A stretch of DNA of 64,000 nt, taken from NCBI RefSeq assembly GCF_011006175.1, contig NZ_CP048795.1:1-64000 (forward strand). Reading direction: 5' to 3'. This stretch comes from Hydrogenobacter sp. T-8. Lineage in GTDB: Bacteria > Aquificota > Aquificia > Aquificales > Aquificaceae. The notes below the pieces were generated by a model. It saw only the letters and a program-made list of their open reading frames with translations. It did not search any database and was not told where the DNA came from. Position 1 is the stretch's first letter; each line of letters opens with the position of its first letter. Made by a program: the position numbers and the translations under genes. Of this stretch, positions 18,618 through 26,944 are shown one piece after another.

Positions 18618-20033
18618 TTAATGTGAATGGTGATGATAAGTTGGTGGGAAGTTTAACATTACCCATATCTGCACCGCAGAAAGTAGCAGATAGAAAACAG
18701 GCAAAGAAGATGCCAATAGGTAGGCTAAGACCCGCTTGTTAACTCCAAGAAACTTAACCCTTTGCCAGAGTATGTGTAAGCTCCAAAAGCCAGCTATGAA
18801 AGGAAATACTCTAAAGACCATTAACCAAGGCTCTCCTCTCTTTGCTAAAGGTTCAACATTTATACCAAAACCAAAAGCCTGAGAAAAGCCATTAACTATG
18901 TTGTGGTAGTATTCAATAAAGAAAAATTCAAGAACATGAGAAAGCCCACCCACTATCATAAGAGGTGCAAAGGCATAGCCTAAGGTGAGGAAAACTCTAT
19001 TGTAATCAACTTTGTAAAGCCTTGATATGAGCCAAAAACTACCCAAAGAGAAGAAAAGAGCTATGGATAGTCCCATGAGCATAGCTATAAGACCGCTCAT
19101 GTCTACAAACTTTGGAAGTTCAAAAAGGTTCTGAAGGTATCTACCAACCACATTCCAGGGCATATGTTCTCCTATGGCACTTCTTGAAAGTCCGTGATGG
19201 AAACGCATGGTAATAGTTATAACACCCACAAGGAGGATATAAACCCATACTTCCCATTCCTTTGGCGTTTTTATATCTTTGTAGAGTGAGCTTCCAAAGT
19301 TTCTTACTTCAAGTTTTACCGCATCACAGGCATGGGCACACTCCATACAAAGTGTGCAGTTTGCCATAGAGTTTCTTTGGTCAAACTTGGAAGGGTTTAG
19401 CTCATAAGGGCACGCAAGGGCACAGTCTGGCTTTTTACAGGTTTTACACTCCTCTTGATATGTAGAGAGCCATAAGGTGCCAACCCTTGCAAAGGATGTG
19501 TTTACTGCCCCTATTGGGCATATGTATTTGCAGTAAGCCATACCTCTAAAAAGGAAAAATAAAAGGGCTGAAAGAAGAGTGAAGGAAAGGAAAAAGAGTG
19601 CGGTTATGAAAGGACTTCTTAAAACTTGTGGAAAGGTGTAGATAACGAACCAGTAAGCTATGATATTTAAACCTATTAAGCCTATATAGGGATTTGCAAG
19701 CCATTTTGGAGGTCTCAACTTTAGACCAACTTTGCTTATGTATTTACCAACAAAGCCATGTGGGCATATCATACAGAAAACATTTCCAAGAGTGGGTAAG
19801 GTTATAACCATAAAAAAGGGCCAGAATATGCTCCAAAATACTGCGGTTGTGAATAGATTTTCCTTTGTAGGGTTTGCAAAACCGTATATTATGGCATAAA
19901 TAAGCAAAAACAGCGTAAAGGCTCTGTAAAAAAATAGCATATAGCGGTTTTTGAAAAGGAAGGAAAGGACTGGGATGCCAAAAATATCCCTTTTGCTTCT
20001 TTGTGGTATAAAGTGAACTTTGCTTACCTCCAT
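18618..20033 (-). CDS. membrane-bound polyferredoxin (NapH/NosR/CcoG-like 4Fe-4S protein)
   Basis: A 471-residue integral membrane protein with at least eight hydrophobic helices and several cysteine groups. CMICPHGF (about 87-94) and CKYICPIGA (about 168-176) are the paired CxxxCP motifs of the NapH/NosR/CcoG family. CKTCKKPDCALACP and CTLCMECAHACDAV (about 195-240) bind two 4Fe-4S clusters. It may pass electrons across the inner membrane. Lying between exbB and the TonB receptor with only 10-12 base gaps, it probably works with metal (iron or copper) reduction or uptake, but that is inference. The substrate is unknown. Confidence 0.75.
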   Translation of the reverse strand: MEVSKVHFIPQRSKRDIFGIPVLSFLFKNRYMLFFYRAFTLFLLIYAIIYGFANPTKENLFTTAVFWSIFWPFFMVITLPTLGNVFCMICPHGFVGKYISKVGLKLRPPKWLANPYIGLIGLNIIAYWFVIYTFPQVLRSPFITALFFLSFTLLSALLFFLFRGMAYCKYICPIGAVNTSFARVGTLWLSTYQEECKTCKKPDCALACPYELNPSKFDQRNSMANCTLCMECAHACDAVKLEVRNFGSSLYKDIKTPKEWEVWVYILLVGVITITMRFHHGLSRSAIGEHMPWNVVGRYLQNLFELPKFVDMSGLIAMLMGLSIALFFSLGSFWLISRLYKVDYNRVFLTLGYAFAPLMIVGGLSHVLEFFFIEYYHNIVNGFSQAFGFGINVEPLAKRGEPWLMVFRVFPFIAGFWSLHILWQRVKFLGVNKRVLAYLLASSLPVFYLLLSAVQIWVMLNFPPTYHHHSH

Positions 20034-20044
20034 AGCACACCTCC

Positions 20045-22156
20045 TTAAAATTGATAGCTAACTCTTACTACAAAGGTTCTTGGTGGTGCTGGTGTATACC
20101 TTTTTCTCGCAGTAGTTGGGTTTGCGGATGCATCTTTAGTAACCTCTACCGCATACTTTTTGTCAAAGAGGTTGTCCGCATTGAAAGAAAAATCCCATCT
20201 GCCCTTTTCATAACCAAGCATAAGGTTTGTGACAAAGCTATAGCCTTCATACTTTTCCGAGTTGGCGTTATCTATGTAATAGCTACCCCAGGTATCAGAT
20301 TGGATACGAAACTTAAAGCCCGAAGGGTGCTTATACATGGTATAGATTGAGTAATAATGCTGAGGAATGTATGGAAGCCTCTTCCCGCTACGGTCAAAGT
20401 TTATTGTTTGATTTCCTACTCTTATTGGCTCGTTGAAACTTTTAAACTTGTAATCCTGATAACCATAACCTACACCAAAGGTTAAGCTTTTTATAGGAGA
20501 AAGGTTTAAGTCCAATTCAAAGCCCTTCCTCTCTGTCTTTCCAGCATTTATAAACCTTGTTTGTCCATCTTCAAAGTATCTCACAACCTCATCTTTAACC
20601 GGAGAAAGGTAAATAGCCATGTCAAGGTTTAATACTCCTTTCCTTACTTTTGCACCCACTTCGTAATTTTCCACCTTGGCAAGTTTTAGGTTTGGGTTCG
20701 AAGATAGCTCACTACTGGTAGGTGTCTGATAACCTAATGCATAAGAAGCGTATAGGTTTAGACCGTCAATAAGTTTGTATAAGACACCTATCTTTGGGCT
20801 TACAGAATTGTATGTCTTTTCCCTTGAGTAGCTAAAGCAGTTCTCTATGGCTGGATTTGGACAGGTTCTGTAGTTTCCACTGGCAAAGTCATAATCAGCC
20901 CATTTATAACCAGAAATGTCAAACTTTACCCTGTCAAACCTTGCACCCACGTCAAGGACAAGCCTATTAAAGTTAAAGGATTGTTGAAAATAAAAGCCAT
21001 ACAGCGTTGTTTTTTGTTCCTGCCTTTCAGCAAGCTCACCAGCCCTATCTGATAGGGTTGAAACTATTCTATTATTCTGCACAAGGATATCTGCGTATTT
21101 GTAATATTTAGTCTTTTGCTCGTCGTGCCTTATTGTAAAGCCCATGGTAAGCACACCGAGAGGGTTTTTGTAATTACCTTGAAAGTCCAATCCATATATC
21201 CATGTGTCCGCATCATTTATTCTCCCAGTTACTGGGTGATAATGTGTCCAATGGTTTATCCAAAATACAGGCTTTAACTCAAGGTTTCCCACTTCTTTTG
21301 TTAGCTTAGTGTTGAAAAACCATATTTCTGAGTATCTTCCCATATGCTTCCACGGGTCTGCGGTTTGCTGAACTTCACCAGTGTTTTTAAAGGTTGTCCA
21401 CTGGTCTATGTTCCTTGAGGGGTCCACCACAAGGGCACCGGGTAGCTGAAGGCTTGCCTTTGTATAACCAAAATAGGACTCAATAGTAGAACCATCAGAA
21501 AACATGTATGCAGGTTGTAGTGTTATTTGGTTTGTCCAGAACCTATTCCACGGTCTCCAGCTGTTGTCTGTCTGCCTCCTACTTGCGGAAAGGGTAAGGT
21601 AAAAGTTTTTAAAGTTTGTTGTGTAATTCATATGGGAGAAAAAGGTTCCGTAGTCACCGCCGCCTATTTTAAAAACTCCCCCCTTTCTTTCAAAGGGACT
21701 TATAGTCTGGACGCTTATCACACCACCTGCAGAGTTAACTCCCCATAAGGGATTTGGACCTTTGTTTACCTCTATAGACTTTACCAACTGCGTATCAACA
21801 AAGTCAAGCCTTGTAAGACTGTCTGGGTCTGTAATAGGAACTCCGTTAAGAAGTATCATTATCTGTCTGACGCCGTAAGGAGCCTGAAGTCCTGAACCTC
21901 TAAGAATAAGCCTTGTATCATAGCCTTGATTTCTTGATTGGATAAAAACGCCGGGTGTGCCAGAAAGTGCCTCCTGTAGGTTGAACATCTTTGTTTCCTT
22001 TATCTTCTCTTGACCCACCACTTTGACGCTTGAAGGTACCTCTTCTGTTTTTCTTTCCACCCTCGTAGCGGTAACGCTGACCTCCTCAAGCTGAAGACTT
22101 TGAGCGTAAGAAAAGCTAAAAAGCCCAAGAGTCAGGAGAATATGTCTTCTCATCAA
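20045..22156 (-). CDS. TonB-dependent outer-membrane receptor
   Basis: A 703-residue receptor. A signal peptide (about 1-19, cleaved after SFSYA) is followed by a TonB box-like stretch (LEEVSVTATR). The plug domain contains LQEALSGTPGVFIQSRNQG and the GPNPLWGVNSAGGVISV motif. A 22-strand-type barrel ends in the aromatic FVVRVSYQF, as outer-membrane proteins do. Substrate (siderophore, cobalamin or metal chelate) is not deducible. It is the first gene of the leftward receptor-polyferredoxin-exbB-exbD-tonB cluster. Translation from the second Met of MMRR is equally possible. The upstream promoter and palindrome are listed separately. Confidence 0.92.
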   Translation of the reverse strand: MMRRHILLTLGLFSFSYAQSLQLEEVSVTATRVERKTEEVPSSVKVVGQEKIKETKMFNLQEALSGTPGVFIQSRNQGYDTRLILRGSGLQAPYGVRQIMILLNGVPITDPDSLTRLDFVDTQLVKSIEVNKGPNPLWGVNSAGGVISVQTISPFERKGGVFKIGGGDYGTFFSHMNYTTNFKNFYLTLSASRRQTDNSWRPWNRFWTNQITLQPAYMFSDGSTIESYFGYTKASLQLPGALVVDPSRNIDQWTTFKNTGEVQQTADPWKHMGRYSEIWFFNTKLTKEVGNLELKPVFWINHWTHYHPVTGRINDADTWIYGLDFQGNYKNPLGVLTMGFTIRHDEQKTKYYKYADILVQNNRIVSTLSDRAGELAERQEQKTTLYGFYFQQSFNFNRLVLDVGARFDRVKFDISGYKWADYDFASGNYRTCPNPAIENCFSYSREKTYNSVSPKIGVLYKLIDGLNLYASYALGYQTPTSSELSSNPNLKLAKVENYEVGAKVRKGVLNLDMAIYLSPVKDEVVRYFEDGQTRFINAGKTERKGFELDLNLSPIKSLTFGVGYGYQDYKFKSFNEPIRVGNQTINFDRSGKRLPYIPQHYYSIYTMYKHPSGFKFRIQSDTWGSYYIDNANSEKYEGYSFVTNLMLGYEKGRWDFSFNADNLFDKKYAVEVTKDASANPTTARKRYTPAPPRTFVVRVSYQF

Positions 22157-22166
22157 ACAACCTCCC

Positions 22167-22182
22167 GTAAGTTATTACTTAC
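22167..22182. promoter_or_regulatory. operator-like inverted repeat at receptor transcription start
   Basis: GTAAGT-TATT-ACTTAC is a perfect 6-base inverted repeat with a 4-base centre. It lies immediately downstream of the receptor's -10 box and across the expected start of transcription, the usual place for a repressor site. No matching regulator is identified. Confidence 0.45.
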
Positions 22183-22186
22183 CACT

Positions 22187-22215
22187 AATATAACAAAAAT
22201 TATCGTGAAAGTCAA
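22187..22215 (-). promoter_or_regulatory. promoter of the TonB-receptor cluster
   Basis: On the minus strand TTGACT (22215-22210), a 17-base spacer, and TATATT (22192-22187), about 35 bases before the receptor ATG. Confidence 0.7.
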
Positions 22216-22234
22216 GTGGATTTATCAAATTATT

Positions 22235-22253
22235 AAAAAGGGGGCGAGGCCCC
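22235..22253 (-). terminator. rho-independent terminator of the short RNA
   Basis: Five-base GC stem GGGGC/GCCCC with a 3-base loop, followed on the minus strand by C and five T. Confidence 0.6.
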
Positions 22254-22298
22254 AAGAGGTATGCCATCAAGGACGCACGAGGGAACCGGCGCACCACC
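22235..22298 (-). ncRNA. candidate short RNA or attenuated leader upstream of TonB receptor
   Basis: A complete small transcription unit on the minus strand. A consensus promoter at 22333-22305 would start RNA near 22298. About 45 GC-rich bases follow, then a GGGGC-CTC-GCCCC hairpin and a T-run (22253-22235). The expected RNA is about 64 bases. No open frame fits. It may be an independent small RNA or a terminated leader of the receptor gene. I match it to no riboswitch class. Confidence 0.5.
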
Positions 22299-22304
22299 AA
22301 CGAT

Positions 22305-22333
22305 AATATAACATAAAATTCACAGGATTTCAA
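22305..22333 (-). promoter_or_regulatory. promoter of the short RNA
   Basis: Minus strand TTGAAA (22333-22328), a 17-base spacer, and TATATT (22310-22305). Confidence 0.65.
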
Positions 22334-22334
22334 C

Positions 22335-22367
22335 ATGATTTATATCATATACTTTCTGTGGTAGAAT
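22335..22367 (+). promoter_or_regulatory. icd promoter with Fnr/Crp-type palindrome
   Basis: A -10 box TAGAAT (22362-22367) with a weak -35 TTTATA (22339-22344) at 17 bases. The inverted repeat ATGAT-TTAT-ATCAT (22335-22348) covers the -35 and has the TGAT-N4-ATCA core of Fnr/Crp-family sites. Regulation of icd by such a factor is an inference. Confidence 0.45.
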
Positions 22368-22391
22368 ATTAAAAAACCATGAGGTGCAGGC

Positions 22392-23654
22392 ATGAAGTGG
22401 GATAATGTTTACGCATGGGAAGGTAAGGCAAGGATACCCCAAGAGGGGCAGTTTATAAGGCTAAAAGAGGACAAGAGCCTTGAAGTTCCAGCAAACCCCA
22501 TAATCCCCTACATTGAGGGTGATGGCATTGGTCCAGAGATAGCTCCCGCCATGATAGAGGTGGTAAACACTGCGGTAGAGAAGGCTTACGGTGGAAGCAG
22601 GAAGATATACTGGGTAGAGCTTTTGGCAGGAGACAAGGCGGAAGAAAAAACGGGTAAACGCATGCCAGAGGAGACCCTTGAGATACTCAAACAAGCTATA
22701 GTTTCCATAAAAGGACCTCTTGGCACGCCAGTAGGCAAGGGTGGAAAGTCCCTTAATGCGGTCCTACGTCAATCTATGGACTTTTACTCCGCTATAAGAC
22801 CAGTTTACTGGCTTGGGCAACCTGCACCCATTCCTAACCCAGAAAGGGTTAACGTGGCGGTCTTTAGAGAGAACTCTGACGATGTTTATATGAGCATAGA
22901 ATACATGCCAAAGGCGGAGAATACACAAAAGGTTAGGGAGTTTTTCATAAAGGAGATGGGTGTTTCTGAATATGCTCTGCCTGAGGACTGTGGAATAACA
23001 GTAAAGCCTATGAGCGAATTCAAAACAAAAAGGCATGTGAGAAAGGCTCTAAGGTGGGCTCTTGAAAACAACAAGAAGGTGGTAGCGGTGGTGGGTAAGG
23101 GCAATATAATGAAGGCTACAGAAGGTGCCTTTATGAACTGGGCTTTTGAGGTGGCAAAGGAGCCAGAGTTTGAAGGAAGGGTAATAACAGAAGGAGAGCC
23201 AAAGGATGGTCAAGTCCTATTGGTAAAGGTTATAACAGACCAGATGCTTATGCAGTTGGTCCTAAAGCCAGAAGCCTACGATGTTATAATCACACAGAAC
23301 CTAAACGGGGACTATATTTCTGACCTTGCATCCGCTTTGGTGGGTGGACCTGGCTTTGTTCCCAGTGGAAATATAGGCGACGGCTATGCACTCTTTGAAA
23401 GCACGCATGGAACCGCCTACGATATTGCAGGCAAGGGCATTGCAAACCCGTTATCTCTTACACTCTCTGGTGCTATGATGCTTGAATATCTTGGATGGAA
23501 AGAGGCAAGCGAGCTCATATACAAGGCGGTCAAAAAAGCCATAGAGGACAAACTTGGCACACCAGACATAGCCAACGGTTTTAGGAAGATGGGCATAGAA
23601 GCTAAAGCACTCTCTACTATGGAGTTTGCAAGGGCTATAGCGGAAAGGATTTAA
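22392..23654 (+). CDS. icd: isocitrate dehydrogenase (NADP type)
   Basis: Icd interconverts isocitrate and 2-oxoglutarate via oxalosuccinate. In Aquificales it takes part in the reductive TCA cycle. The 420-residue product matches bacterial homodimeric Icd. YIEGDGIGPEI is at about 38-48, and the substrate loop GGKSLNAVLRQSMDFYSAIRP (Ser and Arg residues) is at 115-135. NLNGDYISDLASALVGG and the cofactor region STHGTAYDIAGKGIANPLSL lie toward the C-terminus. The start at 22392 has a modest site (GAGGTGC). The end overlaps csm5 (convergent) by 4 bases. Confidence 0.95.
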   Translation: MKWDNVYAWEGKARIPQEGQFIRLKEDKSLEVPANPIIPYIEGDGIGPEIAPAMIEVVNTAVEKAYGGSRKIYWVELLAGDKAEEKTGKRMPEETLEILKQAIVSIKGPLGTPVGKGGKSLNAVLRQSMDFYSAIRPVYWLGQPAPIPNPERVNVAVFRENSDDVYMSIEYMPKAENTQKVREFFIKEMGVSEYALPEDCGITVKPMSEFKTKRHVRKALRWALENNKKVVAVVGKGNIMKATEGAFMNWAFEVAKEPEFEGRVITEGEPKDGQVLLVKVITDQMLMQLVLKPEAYDVIITQNLNGDYISDLASALVGGPGFVPSGNIGDGYALFESTHGTAYDIAGKGIANPLSLTLSGAMMLEYLGWKEASELIYKAVKKAIEDKLGTPDIANGFRKMGIEAKALSTMEFARAIAERI

Positions 23655-24706
23655 ACCCTTTTTATAAGCACCCAGCCAAAGGTGAGGTTTTTGGAGCTTA
23701 TCCTCCTCGTCTTTGGCTTTTCTTTTCTACTTTGTGAAACAGAAGCATCATAAACCCTTTCAAAAAGCTCAGGGTCTTCCCTTTTGAAAACCGCCATGAT
23801 GGTGGTGCTAAGATAACCCTGGTGCTTTCCTATGCGTAGCAAAATACCCTCTTCCATCCTTCTTTTTACTTCCTGCAGATGTGTCCTTACCTCTGGCATA
23901 TTTCTGAAAAATTCCATCTCCAAGTCCAAAACAAGACTATAAAAGCTATTAGAAAGCTCTTTGAGCCTGTCCCAACTGAGGTCCAAATACTTGTAATTTA
24001 ACTTTTCAACACGTATCATCCTATCAATCAAAGACCTCTCAATGAGGAGTTTACCCTCCAGCCTTGTCCCCACCTTTATAGATTCGCAAGCGTAAAGCGA
24101 TTTATCTGAACCTATCATCTTTGGCACTTCTACGCATAGGTCTCTTAGCTCAAAAAACAGGTCAGGAAAGGCTATAGCCTTAAAAAGGTCATACTTGGCA
24201 TCCATATTTCCCACAGGATTAAAAAAGCTTTCTTCAAAGCCCTTACCCTTTGAGCCAAAATCTTCAAGCTCCCTCTTATTGTTAATCTTCCATAGCCTAC
24301 GCCTTATACTCTCTCTCAATTCCTTATCCGCCAGCAAAAGACCACCCATATAGGCAGTCCTTAGAGCACCCTTTAACTCACTGCCGGGTATATAAGGCAT
24401 GCCAAGAGACTTTATAAACAGCTCCACCTCATTAGTCTTTAGAGAACCAACTATCTCAATTCTATAGAGAGGCTTTCCCACATCAACCCCTAACTCCTTT
24501 AGCATAGAGAGGCTAAAGTCTTTGTTTTGCATTAAGATTCTAAGGTTTTGAAGGAAAGCGGGATTTTTCTCTAAAAGGTGAGCTATCAAGTGTTGATAGG
24601 GATAAACCTCAAGGAAGTTATCTTTTATCGTATACTCCCACTTGGTAATCCTTTCTCCACTTCCTATATGCACTGGGCTTAGAACTTCCAAGCTAAAGTT
24701 TAACAT
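23651..24706 (-). CDS. csm5: type III-A CRISPR RAMP protein Csm5
   Basis: Csm5 caps the 3' end of the crRNA in the Csm complex and helps crRNA maturation. The ATG at 24706 gives 351 residues and starts within the csm4 stop region. A longer frame from 24853 would lie almost wholly inside csm4. The first strand LNFSLEVLSPVHIGSGE and the helix-preceding motif YIPGSELKGALRTAYM (about 140) are typical RAMP/Csm5 signatures. The C-terminal part contains LRIGKHQGYLSTT, a Gly-containing loop of the family. Last gene of the cas10-csm2-3-4-5 operon. Confidence 0.9.
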   Translation of the reverse strand: MLNFSLEVLSPVHIGSGERITKWEYTIKDNFLEVYPYQHLIAHLLEKNPAFLQNLRILMQNKDFSLSMLKELGVDVGKPLYRIEIVGSLKTNEVELFIKSLGMPYIPGSELKGALRTAYMGGLLLADKELRESIRRRLWKINNKRELEDFGSKGKGFEESFFNPVGNMDAKYDLFKAIAFPDLFFELRDLCVEVPKMIGSDKSLYACESIKVGTRLEGKLLIERSLIDRMIRVEKLNYKYLDLSWDRLKELSNSFYSLVLDLEMEFFRNMPEVRTHLQEVKRRMEEGILLRIGKHQGYLSTTIMAVFKREDPELFERVYDASVSQSRKEKPKTRRISSKNLTFGWVLIKRV

Positions 24707-25638
24707 GGCTTTCCACCTCTCAAGTATAGAGGAAAGGCATATCCATAGTGGTAAAGGTTGTGAGAAATCTGTTTCAATTTTCCGTAGTAGCCTGAGCTGT
24801 CTCTTACCTTCATAACCGCACCAGCCTTTATAAGAGGCATGGGCTTTTTCCACAAAAGGTTTCCATGTCTTCCAAAGTAGTTTTCCACCGCAGGTCTTTT
24901 CACTTCCACCTCGTAGTAGCTTTCCTGCAGGTCAATATTCTGTGAGTAGAAAAAGTCCGAGAGGCTATAGAAATAGTCCCCTGCCTTTTCCGTATACTGT
25001 GAAAGCCACTCTGGAGTTTTTAAAAGGCTTACATTAAAAAGCCCCATGCCAGTAGACTTGTTGCCACCCAAAGGCAAGAGGTTATATATGGCAGGCAGAA
25101 GCTCCTCTGGTTTTTCCTCAAATTCCCAACGGTTTATCTTTACCAAAAGACAAAACTCCCCAGTGGCAAATATGCTCTCAAAGAAAAGTTCTCCTCCTGT
25201 GGTGGTGCTTGTGAGCCTATTTATGCTGGCATGAGGGACCAAAGCCTTTGCGAAAAAACTCTTCTCTTCTTGGAAAAGTTTCTCGTAGTCTATGGCATTC
25301 CCCATAAGAAAGTCCCTAAGGACCTCTTCAGAAACGAAGCTCAAAGACTTTAGCTTTTTATACTTTCTGTATGCAGAAAATTCCCTATTATCTAAGCTCC
25401 TTAGGTCTATCTTTAAGCCAAGGGACGCAGGCTTTGGAAAGTATAGCTTTCCTCCTTCTCTGAAAAGGAGAGAGGAAAATATAACAGGTGGAGAGCTCTT
25501 GTAGTCTTCTAAGAACCTCCTTAGCCTATCTTCTCCATACAAAAGCCTCAAGCCCCAGCAAAAGACTCCAAAGAAAGTATGACTGCTCGGTAAGGACTTA
25601 AGAAAGCCAAGAGGTTTAAAAAGAAGCGTTAGGAGCAT
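24700..25638 (-). CDS. csm4: type III-A CRISPR RAMP protein Csm4
   Basis: Csm4 binds the 5' tag of the crRNA and bridges Cas10 to the Csm3 filament. The 312-residue protein starts with a RAMP strand (LLTLLFKPLGFLKSLPSSHTFFGVFCWGL), followed by LPSSHTFFG, the usual Csm4 loop. It includes the downstream G-rich motif LLPLGGNKSTGMGLFNVSL at about 190-208. It overlaps csm3 by 10 bases and csm5 by 7. Confidence 0.9.
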   Translation of the reverse strand: MLLTLLFKPLGFLKSLPSSHTFFGVFCWGLRLLYGEDRLRRFLEDYKSSPPVIFSSLLFREGGKLYFPKPASLGLKIDLRSLDNREFSAYRKYKKLKSLSFVSEEVLRDFLMGNAIDYEKLFQEEKSFFAKALVPHASINRLTSTTTGGELFFESIFATGEFCLLVKINRWEFEEKPEELLPAIYNLLPLGGNKSTGMGLFNVSLLKTPEWLSQYTEKAGDYFYSLSDFFYSQNIDLQESYYEVEVKRPAVENYFGRHGNLLWKKPMPLIKAGAVMKVRDSSGYYGKLKQISHNLYHYGYAFPLYLRGGKPC

Positions 25639-26480
25639 AGCTCAAGAAGCTCTTCAACCCTTATTTCCTCAAGTTTTTTGCCTTCTATCCTCTTAGGCTC
25701 AGCCTTGCCAAGGTAAGCGGATTTGGACTTGAACTCCACATTTAGTTTTTCAAACTTTACCCTTCCAGAACCCCTTGAACCATAACCACCAAGATAGTTA
25801 TACTCCAACATCCTCATGCCTTGCAAAAGCAAAGAGAGAAGGTTCTTGTCCTCTTCTTTGTATAAGTTAAGGACTATCCTACCCACAAAGACCGCACCCG
25901 CAGGCACTCTTTCCACCTTTCTGGGATTAGCCCTTGAGTTTATCCTGTTTATCTGGTTTTCTGTCTTTATCTCCGTAAATATTCCCTCACCTAACTCTTT
26001 TTGTAGCATCTCTAAGGTTTTCTTTGTTGGATAGGCATCGGAGAAAATAAGCCTTGGTGGTCCTGGTTGCTCTTGGAGAGGAAGATTTTCAAGAGTTTTG
26101 GCGTTTCCAGTACCAAAGAGTATGCATATGCTACATTTCCCACAGTCGCAGGGAGAACCTGCAGTTTTAACAACGTCTTCCCTCTTTCCCTCCTCCTTAG
26201 CCTTTCTTATCATTTCCTCCACCCTTCCGGTAGACCATTCAAGAAGACTTCTTATTTTCCCCTTTAGAGAAGAACCAGGTATATAGGGTGTGCCCTTTGG
26301 CAGGTCAGAACCATCCTCGTAAAAGTTAGGTATGCTTATGTAGGTTTTTATAACGGGATTGTCAAGACCGCCTATGTCAAAGTTTTCCTTTGAACCGCCT
26401 ATCCGCAAACCAGTCAGTGCCTGTAATTCATACTCAAGGACAAGAGAACCAACAAAGTTGAAGGCAGCCATCTCAGGCAT
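25629..26480 (-). CDS. csm3: type III-A CRISPR RAMP protein Csm3 (target RNA slicer)
   Basis: Csm3 forms the backbone filament on the crRNA and cuts target RNA every six bases. The 283-residue protein has FVGSLVLEYELQALTGLRIGG, then the catalytic loop IGGLDNPV with Asp40 equivalent to S. epidermidis Asp32. PYIPGSSLKGKIRSLLEW follows. A CxCxxCxxC zinc site (CDCGKCSIC near 113-121) comes before LFG. The C-terminal G-rich loop is NYLGGYGSRGSGRVKF. All key residues for slicing are present. It starts 15 bases after csm2. Confidence 0.95.
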   Translation of the reverse strand: MPEMAAFNFVGSLVLEYELQALTGLRIGGSKENFDIGGLDNPVIKTYISIPNFYEDGSDLPKGTPYIPGSSLKGKIRSLLEWSTGRVEEMIRKAKEEGKREDVVKTAGSPCDCGKCSICILFGTGNAKTLENLPLQEQPGPPRLIFSDAYPTKKTLEMLQKELGEGIFTEIKTENQINRINSRANPRKVERVPAGAVFVGRIVLNLYKEEDKNLLSLLLQGMRMLEYNYLGGYGSRGSGRVKFEKLNVEFKSKSAYLGKAEPKRIEGKKLEEIRVEELLELCS

Positions 26481-26494
26481 AGCAAGCCCTCCTT

Positions 26495-26944
26495 TTACTT
26501 CTTAGAGTAAGCTATCATAGCCATGAAAAAGTCTGTTGCCTTACGTAGGCTTTCTTTATTGAAGTTTTTGTCAAGACAGTCAAGAATGGCTTTTACCAAC
26601 TCGCTGAAACTTTCATCCTCAAAAACTCTTCTATTTAGTTGATAACTATTCATAGCATAGAGTTTATATAGATGATATTTAAGCTTTGCTTCTTCCTGTT
26701 TCTCATCCCGCTGTTTTTGGGAATATTTCTCGTATATATTCCTTATTTCCATATAAAACCTTCTTAACTGAACGCTTGTTAACTTTAATTGTCGCACCAA
26801 TTTTGAAGCATAACCTTCTTCTGGATGAAATATGTCTCTATCGCCTAACTTGGAAAGGTCTTCACCTAACTCCTTCAGCTTTTTTATAAAGGCTTCTACC
26901 TGCGGATCAATCTTCTTCTCTTTAACGTGTCCGCCCTGCCTCAT
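26495..26944 (-). CDS. csm2: type III-A CRISPR small subunit Csm2
   Basis: A 149-residue all-helical protein in the Csm2 position of the operon. The stretch LTSVQLRRFYMEIRNIY resembles the conserved TSQIRKFY-type motif of Csm2, and an Arg/Lys-rich C-terminal half follows. It would line the groove beside the target RNA. The start at 26944 overlaps the cas10 stop as ATGA. The level of similarity visible is modest, so the name rests partly on gene order. Confidence 0.85.
   Translation of the reverse strand: MRQGGHVKEKKIDPQVEAFIKKLKELGEDLSKLGDRDIFHPEEGYASKLVRQLKLTSVQLRRFYMEIRNIYEKYSQKQRDEKQEEAKLKYHLYKLYAMNSYQLNRRVFEDESFSELVKAILDCLDKNFNKESLRKATDFFMAMIAYSKK

Noticed and set aside
22235..22300. Possible c-di-GMP or cobalamin riboswitch upstream of icd or the TonB receptor
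   Set aside because: A short ACGCAC-GAGGG-like resemblance on the plus strand lacks the rest of the GEMM consensus, and no B12 box is present.
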